This document shows, in pieces, positions 24,807 through 37,890 of a stretch of 64,000 nt of DNA. Positions within the stretch are counted from its first letter, which is position 1. Each line of letters starts with the position of its first letter. The notes below the pieces were generated by a model. The model saw nothing but the letters and a program-made list of their open reading frames with translations. It ran no database searches and had not been told where the DNA came from. Position numbers and translations under genes: made by a program. The stretch covers positions 37,637,341-37,701,340 of the forward strand of contig NC_081844.1 in NCBI RefSeq assembly GCF_963259705.1, read 5' to 3'. This DNA comes from Myotis daubentonii (lineage: Eukaryota; Chordata; Mammalia; Chiroptera; Vespertilionidae).

Positions 24807-25399
24807 AACATATAGGACCTAAGGCCAATCCTAAACATACTGGACCATAATGTCTTATGACTGAACTCATGTATCTGACTTCCCCAAGTAACTCCAATGC
24901 ACAGCCAAGGTTTGAAAACAAATGCTTTAAACCCTTAAGGAAAGAGCTGTTGCTGCTCTTGGTGCTTCCAACAGGTCAACAGAGAACCAACCTACATATG
25001 GGTACAGCATTTAGGTGAGACCTGCAGGAATGAAGAGTGGCCAAGAGGGTATTGTCAACCTTAAAAATTCCTTCTAATGTGGAAACCACAGGATTAAAAG
25101 GTGTGTCTACCCTAGGAAAAAGATTGGGGTAAAGTACTGAAAATAATTTGAATCACATTAGTGGTTATAATCAATTAAAAGAGTCATAAGCCTACCCTAG
25201 TCTCTGCAGAGTTTCATACATTAGACTAGAAATCAGAGGTCTCAAAGAACTTGCTCCTCGAGAGGTCCCAGTGGTCAAGAATATCATTCCTCCACTTTCA
25301 ATAAGACAGAACAGCAAAGTCCCAAAGTAAAGCCAGGTAATTAGTGAGAAGAGCCTCATGATCATTGTTAAGAGAAGTCTGATGTAGAAAAACTGTACA

Positions 25400-25540
25400 T
25401 ATTTTGCCATCAGTGAGATCTGGCTTCAAAGCCTTCCTCCACCAGTTACCAGTGACTTAGATTACTCAACCTCTCTAAATTCATACCATCACCTGTAAAA
25501 TAGGCCTGAAAAACATGCAAATTTAAATGAGACAATATTT
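25400..25540 (+). repeat. MIR SINE, plus strand
   Basis: TTACTCAACCTCTCTAAATT ... CACCTGTAAAATAGGCCTG ... TTTAAATGAGACAATATTT. Confidence 0.65.
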
Positions 25541-25747
25541 GTAAAAACAGAATTTTCAACATACTATAATTTCCCTTCCTCCTTAGTAATATCTATATGT
25601 CTCTTCCACTCTCCCTAATACTTCTATGGCCCTTACTCAATTTATTGCTATTAATAAGGGGAACACGTGAGGCATAAACTTTGATTCTGTTCCTCCAAAC
25701 CTAACATGAAGCTTAAACTCTGACAACCCATTGAAAATACACCAGTG

Positions 25748-25976
25748 AGCCAAAACCGGTTTGGCTCAGTGGATAGAGCGTCAGCCTGCGGACTGAAAGG
25801 TCCCAGGTTCGATTCCGGTCAAGGGCATGTACCTGGGTTGCGGGCACATCCCCAGTGGGGGATGTGCAGGAGGCGGCTGATCAATGTTTCTCTCTCATCG
25901 ATGTTTCTAACTCTCTATCTCTCTCCCTTCCTCTCTGTAAAAAATCAATAAAATATATTTAAAAAAAAAAAAGAAA
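25748..25976 (+). mobile_element. VES SINE with 15-bp target duplication
   Basis: Young copy with intact A and B boxes. GAAAATACACCAGTG flanks both sides. Confidence 0.95.
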
Positions 25977-26435
25977 GAAAATACACCAGTGGCTAGATTC
26001 ATACAGTAACTTCTTCAGGACAGATTTTTTTTCCTCTCAGGTCCTGATTCCAGTAGAGCAAATGGCTCTCAAACTTTAGAAAAGGTAAGAATTACTAGAG
26101 ATCTTGTTTAAAATATAATCTCATTTCCCACCAACAATTCCCTAACTGATTCAAGCAAGGATTCTCAATAGCCACTAAAACTACTAGGTAAAAGGGTATT
26201 ATGAAACAGCATAGTGACTGACACCTTGTCAAAATATTACCCCATGAGTTACTTATTGATTGCAATCAGGAAAATGCATCTTTATCTGGCAGTCAGAGCT
26301 TTAATCAAGAGGTAAACTTAGCATTGCTAATAGGATAAATGAGGTATCATGTGCCTACTGATACAATGTATATATGAAGTATAAGTAGTACTTTTGACTA
26401 AAAAATGTAGCCTGAATATAATCAAGACCCTAGAT

Positions 26436-26655
26436 CAGTGGTTCTCAACCTTGGCTACACATTAGAATCACCTGGGAATCTTTTTAAAATCCTGATTTCT
26501 GGGCCTCATCCTCCAAAAATTGTTTCTTTGTTACTAATGTTGTGGCCCCACCCCACAACAAAGAAACAGAATTTCCGCAGGATGGGGCCCAGAAATCAGG
26601 ATTTTAAAAAGATCCCCAGGTGATTCTAATGTGCAGCCAAGGTTGAGAACCACTG
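26436..26655. mobile_element. Palindromic hAT MITE (220 bp)
   Basis: Same architecture as 18748-18969, flanked by CCCTAGAT and CCCTATAT (7 of 8). Its arms have diverged slightly more. Confidence 0.85.
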
Positions 26656-27142
26656 CCCTATATGCAACTTACAGTTTACCTATAATACAGAAGATAGACA
26701 ACACATGTAGGAAACAATTAGGCAATACAAAAAATCTGGCCTAGAATCTGCAAAGGTCCATGTCATGAAGGAAAAAAATGTATGAGGATTGTTCTGGAGT
26801 TAAAGAAACATAAAGGCAATGCATGAATTTTTATTAGCTCTCTGTTTGCAGGTGGGAAAAACTATAAGAGACATTGTTCGGGACAACTGGGCAAATCTGA
26901 ATGTGAAGCAGCTACCAGATGATTTTATAGAATTATGGAATAATTATGAGATTATTGTTAATTTTCTTAGGGTAATGATATTGTAGCTATGTAGAATTAC
27001 TCTATTTACTATTTGAAGTGAATTATGGAGAGATACAACTGCGTGATACATGTTAAACACACACAGATAAACCTATCTATGTTAATTACTGAATCCAGGT
27101 GTTCAAAATACTACTCTTTCTGTATGCTTAAAAGTTTCAATA

Positions 27143-27347
27143 GCCCTAGCCGGTTTGGCTCAGTGGATACAGTGTCGTCCTGTGGACTGAAGGGTCCCAG
27201 GTTCAATCTGATCAAGGGCATATACCTTGGTTGCGGGCACATCCCCAGTAGAGGGTGTGCAGGAGGTAGCTGATAGATGTTTCTCTCTCATCAATGTTTC
27301 TAACTCTCTATCCCTTTCCCTTCCTCTCTGTAGAAAAACAAAATCAA

Positions 27348-27350
<3 letters not shown>
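27143..27350 (+). mobile_element. VES SINE, plus strand
   Basis: GCCCTAGCCGGTTTGGCTCA head. The tail has expanded into the (TA)n tract at 27351-27442. Confidence 0.92.
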
Positions 27351-27406
<56 letters not shown>

Positions 27407-27442
27407 TATATATACATATATATATATACATATATATATATT
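27351..27442. repeat. (TA)n/(CA)n microsatellite
   Basis: Long TA run with a short ACACACAC interruption, grown from the VES tail. Confidence 0.95.
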
Positions 27443-28039
27443 TTTTTCAATAATAAAAACTGAGCAAAAAATACACATTCCCTGGCCCCAAACCCCAAGG
27501 CTCTGATTCCTTAAGCCTGTGGTAGACCCATAAATCCACATTTTAACAAGCTCTGGGCCTATTCCAAAACAGAGGGTTCTCTGACCACTCTAAGAAACAT
27601 GGCTGAACAGAGAAGGTGGAGTGTGTCTGCTGTCTGGAAGAGCCTGGGTTCTTCATTCCCAGCCAGCGCTCTTTTATTGGCAGGCTCCCCAAGCCATGGA
27701 CTTGGTGTCCTCCTCACCTTTCTTCATGTTTCCAGTATATTTAAGATGGAATGTAAAGGGGGCATAATGATGAAAAAGAAAGTTTCCCTTTCATGTACCT
27801 ATGAGCATCCCGCCAGGGTTATCAATAATTACTCTACCTCCCTTCCAAAAGTACTGTGAAGAAAACTGTTGTGTTTACCTTTCTGTGAACTGAATACTCA
27901 AATTTCTTCCTAGAAATGAACGATGAGTATACAATCCATGCTCTACAAATTGACAACCAAGATAAATTGAAATAGCTTCATCAAATTAAAAAAAGCAAAA
28001 ATGTTACACTAAAAACAAGCAATTTTAAAAACTACTTGT

Positions 28040-28256
28040 GCCGAAACCGGTTTGGCTCAGTGGATAGAGAGTTGGCCTGCGGACTGAAGGGTCCCAGGTT
28101 CGATTCCAGTCAAGGCCATGTACCTGGGTTGCTGGCACATCCCCAGTAGGAGATGTGCAGGAGGCAGCTGATCGATGTTTCTCTCTCATTGATGTTTCTA
28201 ACTCTCTATCCCTCTACCTTCCTCTCTGTAAAAAATCAATAAAAAATATTTTAAAA
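28040..28256 (+). mobile_element. VES SINE with target duplication
   Basis: GCCGAAACCGGTTTGGCTCA head. AAAACTACTTGT occurs on both sides. Confidence 0.95.
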
Positions 28257-28461
28257 AAAAACTACTTGTTTGATATTTCAGGATAAAAGTGATATATACT
28301 AGTATACCTGTACAAGAAGAAACTTTTTGTTAGCAATATGCAAAATTCCTTAGGACATTGTGGTTTGTTTTAAGGTATATAATATGATAATATGATATAC
28401 TGGATCTACCCACATTAAATATACAGAAAAGAAAAATCTAAGGTTGAATTTTATATAGAAA

Positions 28462-29062
28462 CTAGGGGCCCGGTGCACGAAATTCGTGCACTGGGTGTGT
28501 GTGGGGGGGAGTGTCCCTCAGCCCAGCCTGCCCCCTCTCACATACTGGGAGCCCTCGGGCGTTGACCCCCATCACCCTCCAATCACAGGATCGGCCCCTT
28601 GCCCAGACCTGACGCCTCTGGCTGAGGAGTCTGGCCCGGGCAGTGGGGACCCGCAGCTGCAGCAGCCCCACAATCGTGGGCTTCACTTTAGGCCCAGGCA
28701 AGGGACCCCTAGCTCCTGGGACTGCCAGCTTCAACCGTGCCCAGCTCCCATCGCTGGCTCCACCCCTACTTCCTGCTATCACTGGCCAGGGCGGAAAAGG
28801 CACCTGATTCTCCGATCATGGCTGGGGGGCCCCCCAGCTCTTAGCTCCCCCCTGGGTTTCCAATCACTGTCAGTGGCAGGGGGCTTCTTCCTGCTTTCCC
28901 TTTCGCCTCCCTGCATTGTGCCTACATATGCAAATTAACCGCCATCTTGTTGGCAGTTAACTGCCAATCTTAGTTGGCAGTTAATTTGCATATAGCCCTG
29001 ATTAGCCAATGAAAAGGGTAGCTCGTACGCCAATTACCATTTTTCTCTTTTATTAGTGTTGA
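28462..29062 (-). mobile_element. HeliBat-type Helitron, minus strand
   Basis: CTAG at 28462, perfect hairpin GTGCACGAAATTCGTGCAC (28473-28491), and right end TTATTAGTGTTGA|T. Same subfamily as 45408-46068. The frames of 113-150 codons inside are not conserved genes. Confidence 0.9.
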
Positions 29063-31239
29063 TGGACTAATGTCACTGTAACTATATTCACTGAATCCAC
29101 CAAGCAAATCCCATCTTTCCCAAAAATTCAACTTGAACCAAAAACGTACCTATACCTTAATCTAAGAGAAAAAAAAACAACAAGAAAATTCACTTAGAAT
29201 TCTTTCTAAAATAGATCACAATTGACATTGAAGCTATCTTTTTTTAAACTCACTAACACTAACTTTTCAAAGTTAGAAAATACATATCAAACAAATTGCA
29301 GTAGGTGATTTTGAGGTTCTTCTCCAATAAAGAAAGAAATCTTGGTAAACAATTCCTATAAACCTCCAAAATGTGTAACTTGAATATATGCATTGTTTTA
29401 GCTTAATCTAACAGTAAAAAATTTACAACAGACTCACTTCCCTCCAAGGAGCATGCCCGGGCCATTCCCTCCACCCTTTCCTCTCTCTTTACCCCATAGG
29501 CACCTATCTCCTAAACTCCAAGGGACTCCACGAGACTTGCAACGAGGGGAGCAATGGGTAGAGGCAGCTCATCCAGGGGTTACCCCCTGAACCTGTCTCC
29601 AAGGCCCCCTTTTCTCTGACTTCCCAGTGAGCCAAAGCAGCCCAGCCTGGGCTCTCCTGTTGTGCCCTTCCTTGTTTCACTGTCCTAAATGTGTTTTTAT
29701 GCAGTCAATTAATTCTTGCTTGCTCTTCTAAAAAAAGAAGTTTTTTAAACAGAAAACTATAAAAAATAAGCAATGTAAAATACTTTCATTTTACCTAAAA
29801 TTGCAAATTCACAAAATTAGCTAATAAACCAGCATAACAAGTTTCTCAAGAAGTCTAATCCACAATAAATTTTAACATTAACAGGAGAGATACATATGCC
29901 TTTATAGGTAGCAAAGTGACTAAAAATAATGAGAACTTATTTAACAATAAGTCAAAATAACATATGATAGGACTTCAAACAGTTCCTGGGGAACCTATAC
30001 ATTGTTTAATATTTTAATTGTTCAAACTAGTCTGAAATTCCTTCTTCAAAACTTCAGAGCACTAATAATTACCAATACCATAATAGACTTTTCAAAATTG
30101 AAGGGACCTTAAAGATCAACCAATTTAACTCCTTATTTGCTAAATCCAATATGAAGAAACTACTATCAGAGTTTTTGGTAACTTGTAGAACGATAAATCT
30201 GATTTCTCACCTCCAATGTTCCCTTTATTCAGGGGTGGGGAACGTCCGGCCCACAGGCCGAAACCATTTGGTTGGCCCTGCCAAGGCAGTAGGGGTGAGT
30301 TAATTACATGTTTGACCAATTATAGCAGGCTAATTTTTAAGCTGATAATTTTGTATGGCCGGAGAATGATGCCCTGTGATGATACCATGAAATGTCCTGT
30401 GCTTTTTAATTTGTTAAAATATCTCTAATAGTGGTGAATAGTGGAATGTCTTCAGGCAACAGACAATTCACTGAACTTTTTAAATGAGGATATATTTTCA
30501 TGATTTTTTTAAAAACTTAACTCATTCAGAGCTAAATAAGAAATCCAGAATTTCTGAATAAAAGAACGTAAGTAAACAGAATATCCTGGGAAGTAAACTA
30601 AAGTTTTAGCCACAAAATTATTTGCAGAGAGCATACTATAAAAACAAACCAATCCATGGTGAAAACAGCAAAATTTACTACATGGTTTATTTCTTTTTGC
30701 ATTCCACAGGATCTTTTCAACAGTCCAGACATTATCCATTACATAAGCCTAACTAATTGACCTTATGGATAAAGTTTGAAAAATCAAACAACTGATGTAA
30801 AAGACAGAAATGAACTGCTTGTGAATTCTGATATGTGCCTATTATATTTCTGGACTGCTAGACTTCTGTAATACAGAATTTGAGGTTTTGTTCCTAGGTC
30901 ATCCTGGAAATAATTATCTTTTGTCACTAGTTGCAATGTTACTCAAAGTATTGCATTTTTTCATAACCTTTCCTTAAAAATTCACCAGAAATGTCAAATT
31001 TTACTGTTTCTGTTCACTCAAAAATAATCTTCAGAGTTGTTCTCTTCATAGTCACTCTCCTTTAGGAAGTACTGGCTCCTTGTCTAAATTTAATTCACAG
31101 CTAATCATGTTTTTCTATAATTTTTCAAGTGAGGATAACTAGATGAGACTTTATGTTGTTAAATTTGTCCCGTTTTTCCTTGATGGTATCAAAATGCCTT
31201 GCCCACTGCAAGATCATATAAAATTATTATCCTACACTT
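29063..31239. other. Mostly unique intronic sequence
   Basis: A GC-rich segment at 29440-29740 differs in composition from its surroundings and may be an unidentified old repeat. A truncated hAT is at 30230. Confidence 0.5.
30230..30435 (+). mobile_element. Truncated hAT element
   Basis: Starts CAGGGGTGGGGAACGTCCGG, a typical hAT terminus. The opposite terminus is missing. The right limit is approximate. Confidence 0.6.
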
Positions 31240-31760
31240 TCTTCTAGAGTTTTTTACACTTTAATATTTTATTGCATCTTTCATCCTTTTAGAATTTTTG
31301 TTTATGTAGAGATCAACTTTTCCCCTCTAACTGGGTAGTCAGTTGCCTCAATATCATTTGTTAAATGATCTTGTTCCCATTCACTGATTAGAAATGCCAC
31401 CTTTACTGTCTAAATTCCCATGAACCTGTCAATTTATTTCACATTTTCTGCTACACTACCTATATGTTTAATTCCTCTGCCAGCATTACATTGTCCAAAT
31501 TATTACTACTTTAAAGCACATCCACTTTCTAATAAGGTAAATCTCAACATTTTTTTCAAGGGTTTTTTGACTACTCAAAACACATTTACTTTTCTCAGAT
31601 CAATTTTTCTCAAGGTTCTCCTCAAAAAATTCCATTGAATTTTGAACCAGAGTGCCATTAAATTTATGGATACACTGAAAAACAATTATATTTTTACAAT
31701 ATTGAAACTCTTGTCCAGTAACAGGCAGACATATAAAGCCCCCTTTAAACATACATATAC
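31240..31760 (-). mobile_element. Ancient LINE ORF2 remnant, minus strand
   Basis: Blocks such as ATATCATTTGTTAAATGATC, TTAATTCCTCTGCCAGCATT and AGTGCCATTAAATTTATGGA follow the order of reversed L1 ORF2, but are too diverged for a frame. Confidence 0.5.
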
Positions 31761-34149
31761 ACACACACACACAAATACATGTATATAATCTTTTAATATG
31801 ATTATAACTAGTCCCCCAGACCCACAAGAATGAACTTCTTAAATCACAAGATCTTAGAGATAGGGGGATATTACAGATCACTTAGTCCAATGCCTCTTAT
31901 AATCCCAGTTATGTTTACCTCAAGCCTACTTAAGAGAATCATTTTAAAATTAAAATATACCTTTTACATTCAACATAATCATAAAAGCACTATTTGAATC
32001 ACATAAAAGGCAGAGAAGTGGGCTACACTGATTGAAAACTGCTTTGAATTTAGGAATCCTTTAAAAAGATAAGATGCATACTTGGGCTCAAAGGAAAAAA
32101 CACTGAGAACCATAAGTACACACACTGGAGACAGCCCCAAGTGCTTTTAGACACTCGTGTTTCCAAGGTAAAGTCATTTTGTTATGGTGTTGTCCAGGAA
32201 CCGAACTTCAGAGTGCCAAATCATTCCATTCCCAATTGTTCCATCATATTTATTGTTCATATTTATTAAGATCAAATCCAATAATAATCTCCAAATGAAA
32301 CAAGTCTGAAACCCAATTTTAAATGTGTTTCTCAAACCTGGCTGCACATCTGACCACCTGTGGAGCTTCTAAAAATAAGATTGCTTAGGTCCCACCTTGG
32401 GATTCTTGTTCAGCAGGCCCAGCAATGCTAGAGCATTTCTTTCTTTCTGTATTTTTTTTAAAGCTGTAGTAGGTTCTATTCTCAGCCAGAGTTAAAAACC
32501 ACTATTCTAAAATATTTAATAAGAACAAAGCCCCATAGCATACCAAGTATCCCTACACATTTAAAAAGTATATTTACCTCTTCACCAGCCCAGCAACATT
32601 TACTGCTGATGATCTAAAGAGCTATGTCCCTGTCTTATACCAAAGTCTTAAAGCAAACAAACAAAAAATACTAAAACAATGCTTTACTGTTCACAGATAT
32701 GTGATGCCATTGTAATATTTGAAAGTCTTTTTTCTTTTTTCTTCCTTGAAGGCAACCCTCTACCCCAACCATCCCCCAAGAGAAAGGGAAGCTGTTATTC
32801 ACTTTAAAAATCGCAAATACCATTAAGATCTTAAGAAAATTCCTCTTTTACTTTGTAAAATAGAAGGGTGAAAGCACACTCATTAAGAAATATAAATAAA
32901 AAGGGGGATTAATGATTTGGCTGTGACATCATGACACTAGGTGAAATTTCAAAAAACTGTTGCTTCTAGACTACAGAGAACTGCCAACACACTTAAGCAC
33001 CCTCTAGATGTAGCACAAAAGCAAAGAAAGGCTGATATGCTGAAGGAAAAACTTATATACAACAATGCAACATGCAAACTAAATCAAAATGTCCCTAAAG
33101 TCTAACCCTCCAAGAAAATGTTCTCACTTTCTAATAACACATTGTACTGAATTGAGGCCCAGTGTGATTCATATTCCCAGTATGAATGGCTCATATACCT
33201 GTTACCCCTGGGAAAAGCACCTGAAAAATAGAGCACATACAGCTACAGAGGAAACTATATGTTAGGTAATTAGTGAGGGTAAAGGATGCACTAAATAATC
33301 ACAGTAGTGCTATGCAAAGAAGGTTCATGACCAAGTCATCTTACAGACTACCCTTCCATACTCCAATTTTAGCCCAGCCAAAAATACTTTCTTAGATTCT
33401 GCAAAGTTTTTTGGTGAAAGAGATGTCCAGATTTTCCATCTTGAAAAGAAAGTCAACATGCATAGAAGTTTACCACCTTACTATAAAGGAAAACTAAATT
33501 TTCTTAAGCACTGTGCTTTGTCCAAGCAACATTCAAATAATTTTACATTTAAAAAACAAAAGCATGTGAAGAGATAGGTACTCATGGTTTAATGGAATCG
33601 GTTTTGACAATGGACAACTTCACCAACATCTTTTCTTATGTGGCCCCAATCAATGATATAATTCCTAGAGCTTAACCTTTATATCAGATGACTACATAAA
33701 ATAGCAAAATTCAAGTAATTAATATGAATGAGAACTGTAACCCCCAAAGATCTACAGTAAAAACTGAGATGATGCATGTTTATACACACTGACAAGTAAT
33801 TTGCCAAGAGATTAAAACAAGAATAAAATCCTTTCTCCAAAGTTTTCCACATGAATGATTTCTATGCAAGCCACATGCCTAGCAGGTATTAAAGAGCAGA
33901 CTCTGCTCCTGGAGTTTTTCAAGCACAACCAGCTTACTGAAAAAAATAAAAATAAAATCCTTCCTCAGAAAGTATTTCCTCTGAAGTATTGCTATGTTAG
34001 AATAAATAACTTCACTGAATTGGCATCTCTTTTAGTACACTGTACTTTTAAAACTTAATGAAATATTTAGACCTATATTCTAATCTTGAAAAAAAGACTA
34101 AAACAATTCAGACAATAAAATCACATGCATTTTTAAAACAAACCAAGTA
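31761..34149. other. Unique AT-rich intronic sequence
   Basis: Only a MER5-like relic at 32328 is recognised. Confidence 0.6.
32328..32510 (+). repeat. MER5-like hAT relic
   Basis: TCTCAAACCTGGCTGCACAT ... GTCCCACCTTGGGATTCTTG ... GTTAAAAACCACTATTCT. Confidence 0.55.
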
Positions 34150-34356
34150 GCCCAGCAGACATGGCTCAGTGGTTGAGCATTTACCTATGTACCAGGAGGT
34201 CACTGTTCCCAGTCGGGGCACATGTCCGGGTTGTGGATCGATCCCCAGAGGGGGTTGTGCAGGAGGCAGCTGATCAATGAGTCTCTCTCATCATTGATGT
34301 TTCTCTCTCTCCCTCTCCCTTCCCCTCTGAAATCAATAAAAATATACTTTAAAAAA

Positions 34357-34360
<4 letters not shown>
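34150..34360 (+). mobile_element. VES SINE, plus strand
   Basis: GCCCAGCAGACATGGCTCAG head of the GTTGAGCATTTACC variant. The A-rich tail continues as (TA)n. Confidence 0.9.

Positions 34361-34415
<55 letters not shown>
34361..34415. repeat. (TA)n microsatellite
   Basis: Uninterrupted TA run at the VES tail. Confidence 0.95.
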
Positions 34416-34419
<4 letters not shown>

Positions 34420-36199
34420 GTAGACCTTGAAATATCAATGAAAGTCTGGGAAAATAATGCACTGCCCTCTTTTAAACAACCATAAAAGCTAAATTTACAC
34501 TTAAAATGTACTTGTCAGTTTGTTCCAAAATCTGGACTTCCACTCTACCCAAATACAATTAAGATTTAGGTTGGTTGAGGGAAAATTATCCTACCTAAAA
34601 ATTTTGTGAAACCGAACTCCAATTTCATTATGTCTCAAAAGCTTACTACTAATAAATACCTAGGATGGATTACATTAGAAACAATTCTCTCAGGAATTTT
34701 AACCTGATACCAAGCTTTTGATTGCCCACACTTAGGAGTCTAAGACATGGAGAGAGATAAGTGACTTCGGCTTGTTATTAAATACATGCTGTTAAAGTTT
34801 GCTACTATTTCAAAATCTTTCTCTTCTCCACAGTTTTTGTCCCTCTCCCCCTGTATTTTTTTATACCTCATCAAGCTGCAAGAAATCAAAATAGGTATCC
34901 CCAATATCAAACACACTACCTTAGATTCAGTATTGGGTTTATGGGTGTTTTAAGTTTAGATTTCAAATTCAAAATATTTTTCAAAGTTTTACTTCACCAC
35001 AAGCTATGCTCAACATAGCTAAAAGTCAACTACTTTTTTTCTATTTCATTGCCCCCTCTTCTTATAAAGTTATCTGCAGGAAGCAAATTGTCTACAGACA
35101 AATACAGCTAGGAAAAAATGTTGCTTGGTTCAATTCAGGAACACCAATAAACAGCCCTAGGTGGACCAGAAAACCACTCACATGTTCCCTATTCAGAATT
35201 TGCATGTAAATTTTGTAGGGCAAAGTTCTTACAGTCACTTTCAAGATTTCATTAACTCAATCCCATGCTTTCTGAAACATTTTTTACTTGAAATTCTGAA
35301 CAGAGATCTACACAAACATTCAAAAGACATGAACTTTATCTCAGTTAACTAAAATACTGAGCACCTGAAATCTCCTACTAGGTGGAGGAGTCAGAACAAT
35401 CAAGGCAAAATGTCTTCTCACAGAAGCAATGTACCTCTGTGTAATTCATCTTCAATACGATTTTTTTTTCTCTTGAAAATGCTCTTACCTACAACTCACT
35501 GTTCCCAAAATACACTCAAGCTGATTTAAGTTTGAGAGCACAGATTTACCAAGGTTTTAATAGGATCATTTCCTTAGTTTAGCCATTGAAGGCTGCTGGC
35601 AGAAAGAACATCTGCAAACGGTGTTTGAGAGATTCACCTGGCACACGGGAAATTTACAAAAGGGAAGAGTGCTGCAGGGCCAGGCTCAGGGCTTGTGTAG
35701 ATGTGAATCACCTACACACTGGCCTGGCTCCCCAAACCAAGGTTCCATCAGAATGTGTCTGGGTGGCTAATTGATTTTCTGGAGGTGAGAATTAAAAACA
35801 AACGCTTACACGCATCGCACATACACAATTTTACCTGTCACTAAGAAAAGGGCACGTCTAATCCAGAAAAAAAAAAAAAGTCATTTTTTCCTTCAAGGAG
35901 GGCAGCGGTTTGGAATCATTTGCTGGGGATGGGATTGCAGGAAGGGGGGAGGGGAGGGGGCGTGGAAGAAAGGAGTGCTCAATAGAGAGGCAGCGAGGGG
36001 GGTCGCACAGGGCCCCACACAGGCCGCTGCGGAGAGAAGACGGGGGAAGAGGGGACGACGTCTCACCGGGGGACAAAACCGAGTGCACACCGGCTGGAAG
36101 AAGGAAGGTTCCCCCACCACCACCACCCCGCCCCAGGAGAAGAGCTGGGGTGCGGATAAAAAGCTCTAGCGTCCGGTTACCTTAAGATACCGGGGACAG
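34416..36199. other. Unique intronic sequence leading into the CpG island
   Basis: AT-rich to about 35.87 kb, then G-rich sequence rising into the XKR6 island. No exon recognised. Confidence 0.6.
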
Positions 36200-36541
36200 G
36201 GCAACGGGGATACCGAGGTCTCCAGAGATGGGGGGAGGGGAAGGATGAGGCAGGGTCTCGGGTAAGTGCGAGCCAAGGATGAAGACAAACAGCGGGACTT
36301 GGGCCTCCCTGGGCCAAAAGGCGTGGCCAAGGTTCCAGATCAAAAAAGATGGTCTTTTTGAGACGCCGGGGGGAAGTGCGCGTCCAACCCCTCCTTCGAG
36401 ACCCCGGGCCGGGCCCGTCCGAGGGGCCCCCCTGCGAGGCACCTCGAGGGCGGAACGCGCCCCGCAGGGCCCCGACCTCGCCCGCGGGGCCCTCCGCAGG
36501 ACCGCCGGCCAAGCCCCCACCCCCATCCCCGCAGTGCTCTT

Positions 36542-37532
<991 letters not shown>

Positions 37533-37890
37533 CTACCCACCCGGCCAAGATGGCCGCCCTCCTATGCCTCAGCTGCTGGGCGGGGGGCCGGGGGGTTCTC
37601 CCCGCCAGGGCTCCCCTTCCCCTCTTCCGTTGACCCCGAAACCCATCAGGTTGACCCCTCGGCGTTTCTGAACCCTGCTGGGCCGAGTGAGGCGGTCCAA
37701 AGTGATCCCTGGAGGGGGCAGTGCCAGACGTTTTGGGGTCCCCTTCCTCAGCGTCGCAGCTCACAGCTTTCCTCCTGGAGAAACGCCCCCTAACACCCTC
37801 CCGGCTGCTGGCGGAGGGGCGGGACCTCTGGGGGAAGGGGCGGAGCTAGTGCAAAGCAGGTGATTACGTGTCACTTCCGGGAGATAGGAT

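Larger units (their letters stand above)
1..36541 (-). other. XKR6: XKR6 intron 1 (5' part), repeat-rich
   Basis: XKR6 is transcribed leftward and its exon 1 donor is at 36543, so all sequence to the left is the beginning of intron 1. No second exon was found, in keeping with the very long first intron known for this gene. Long open frames inside it all fall in repeats. Confidence 0.85.
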
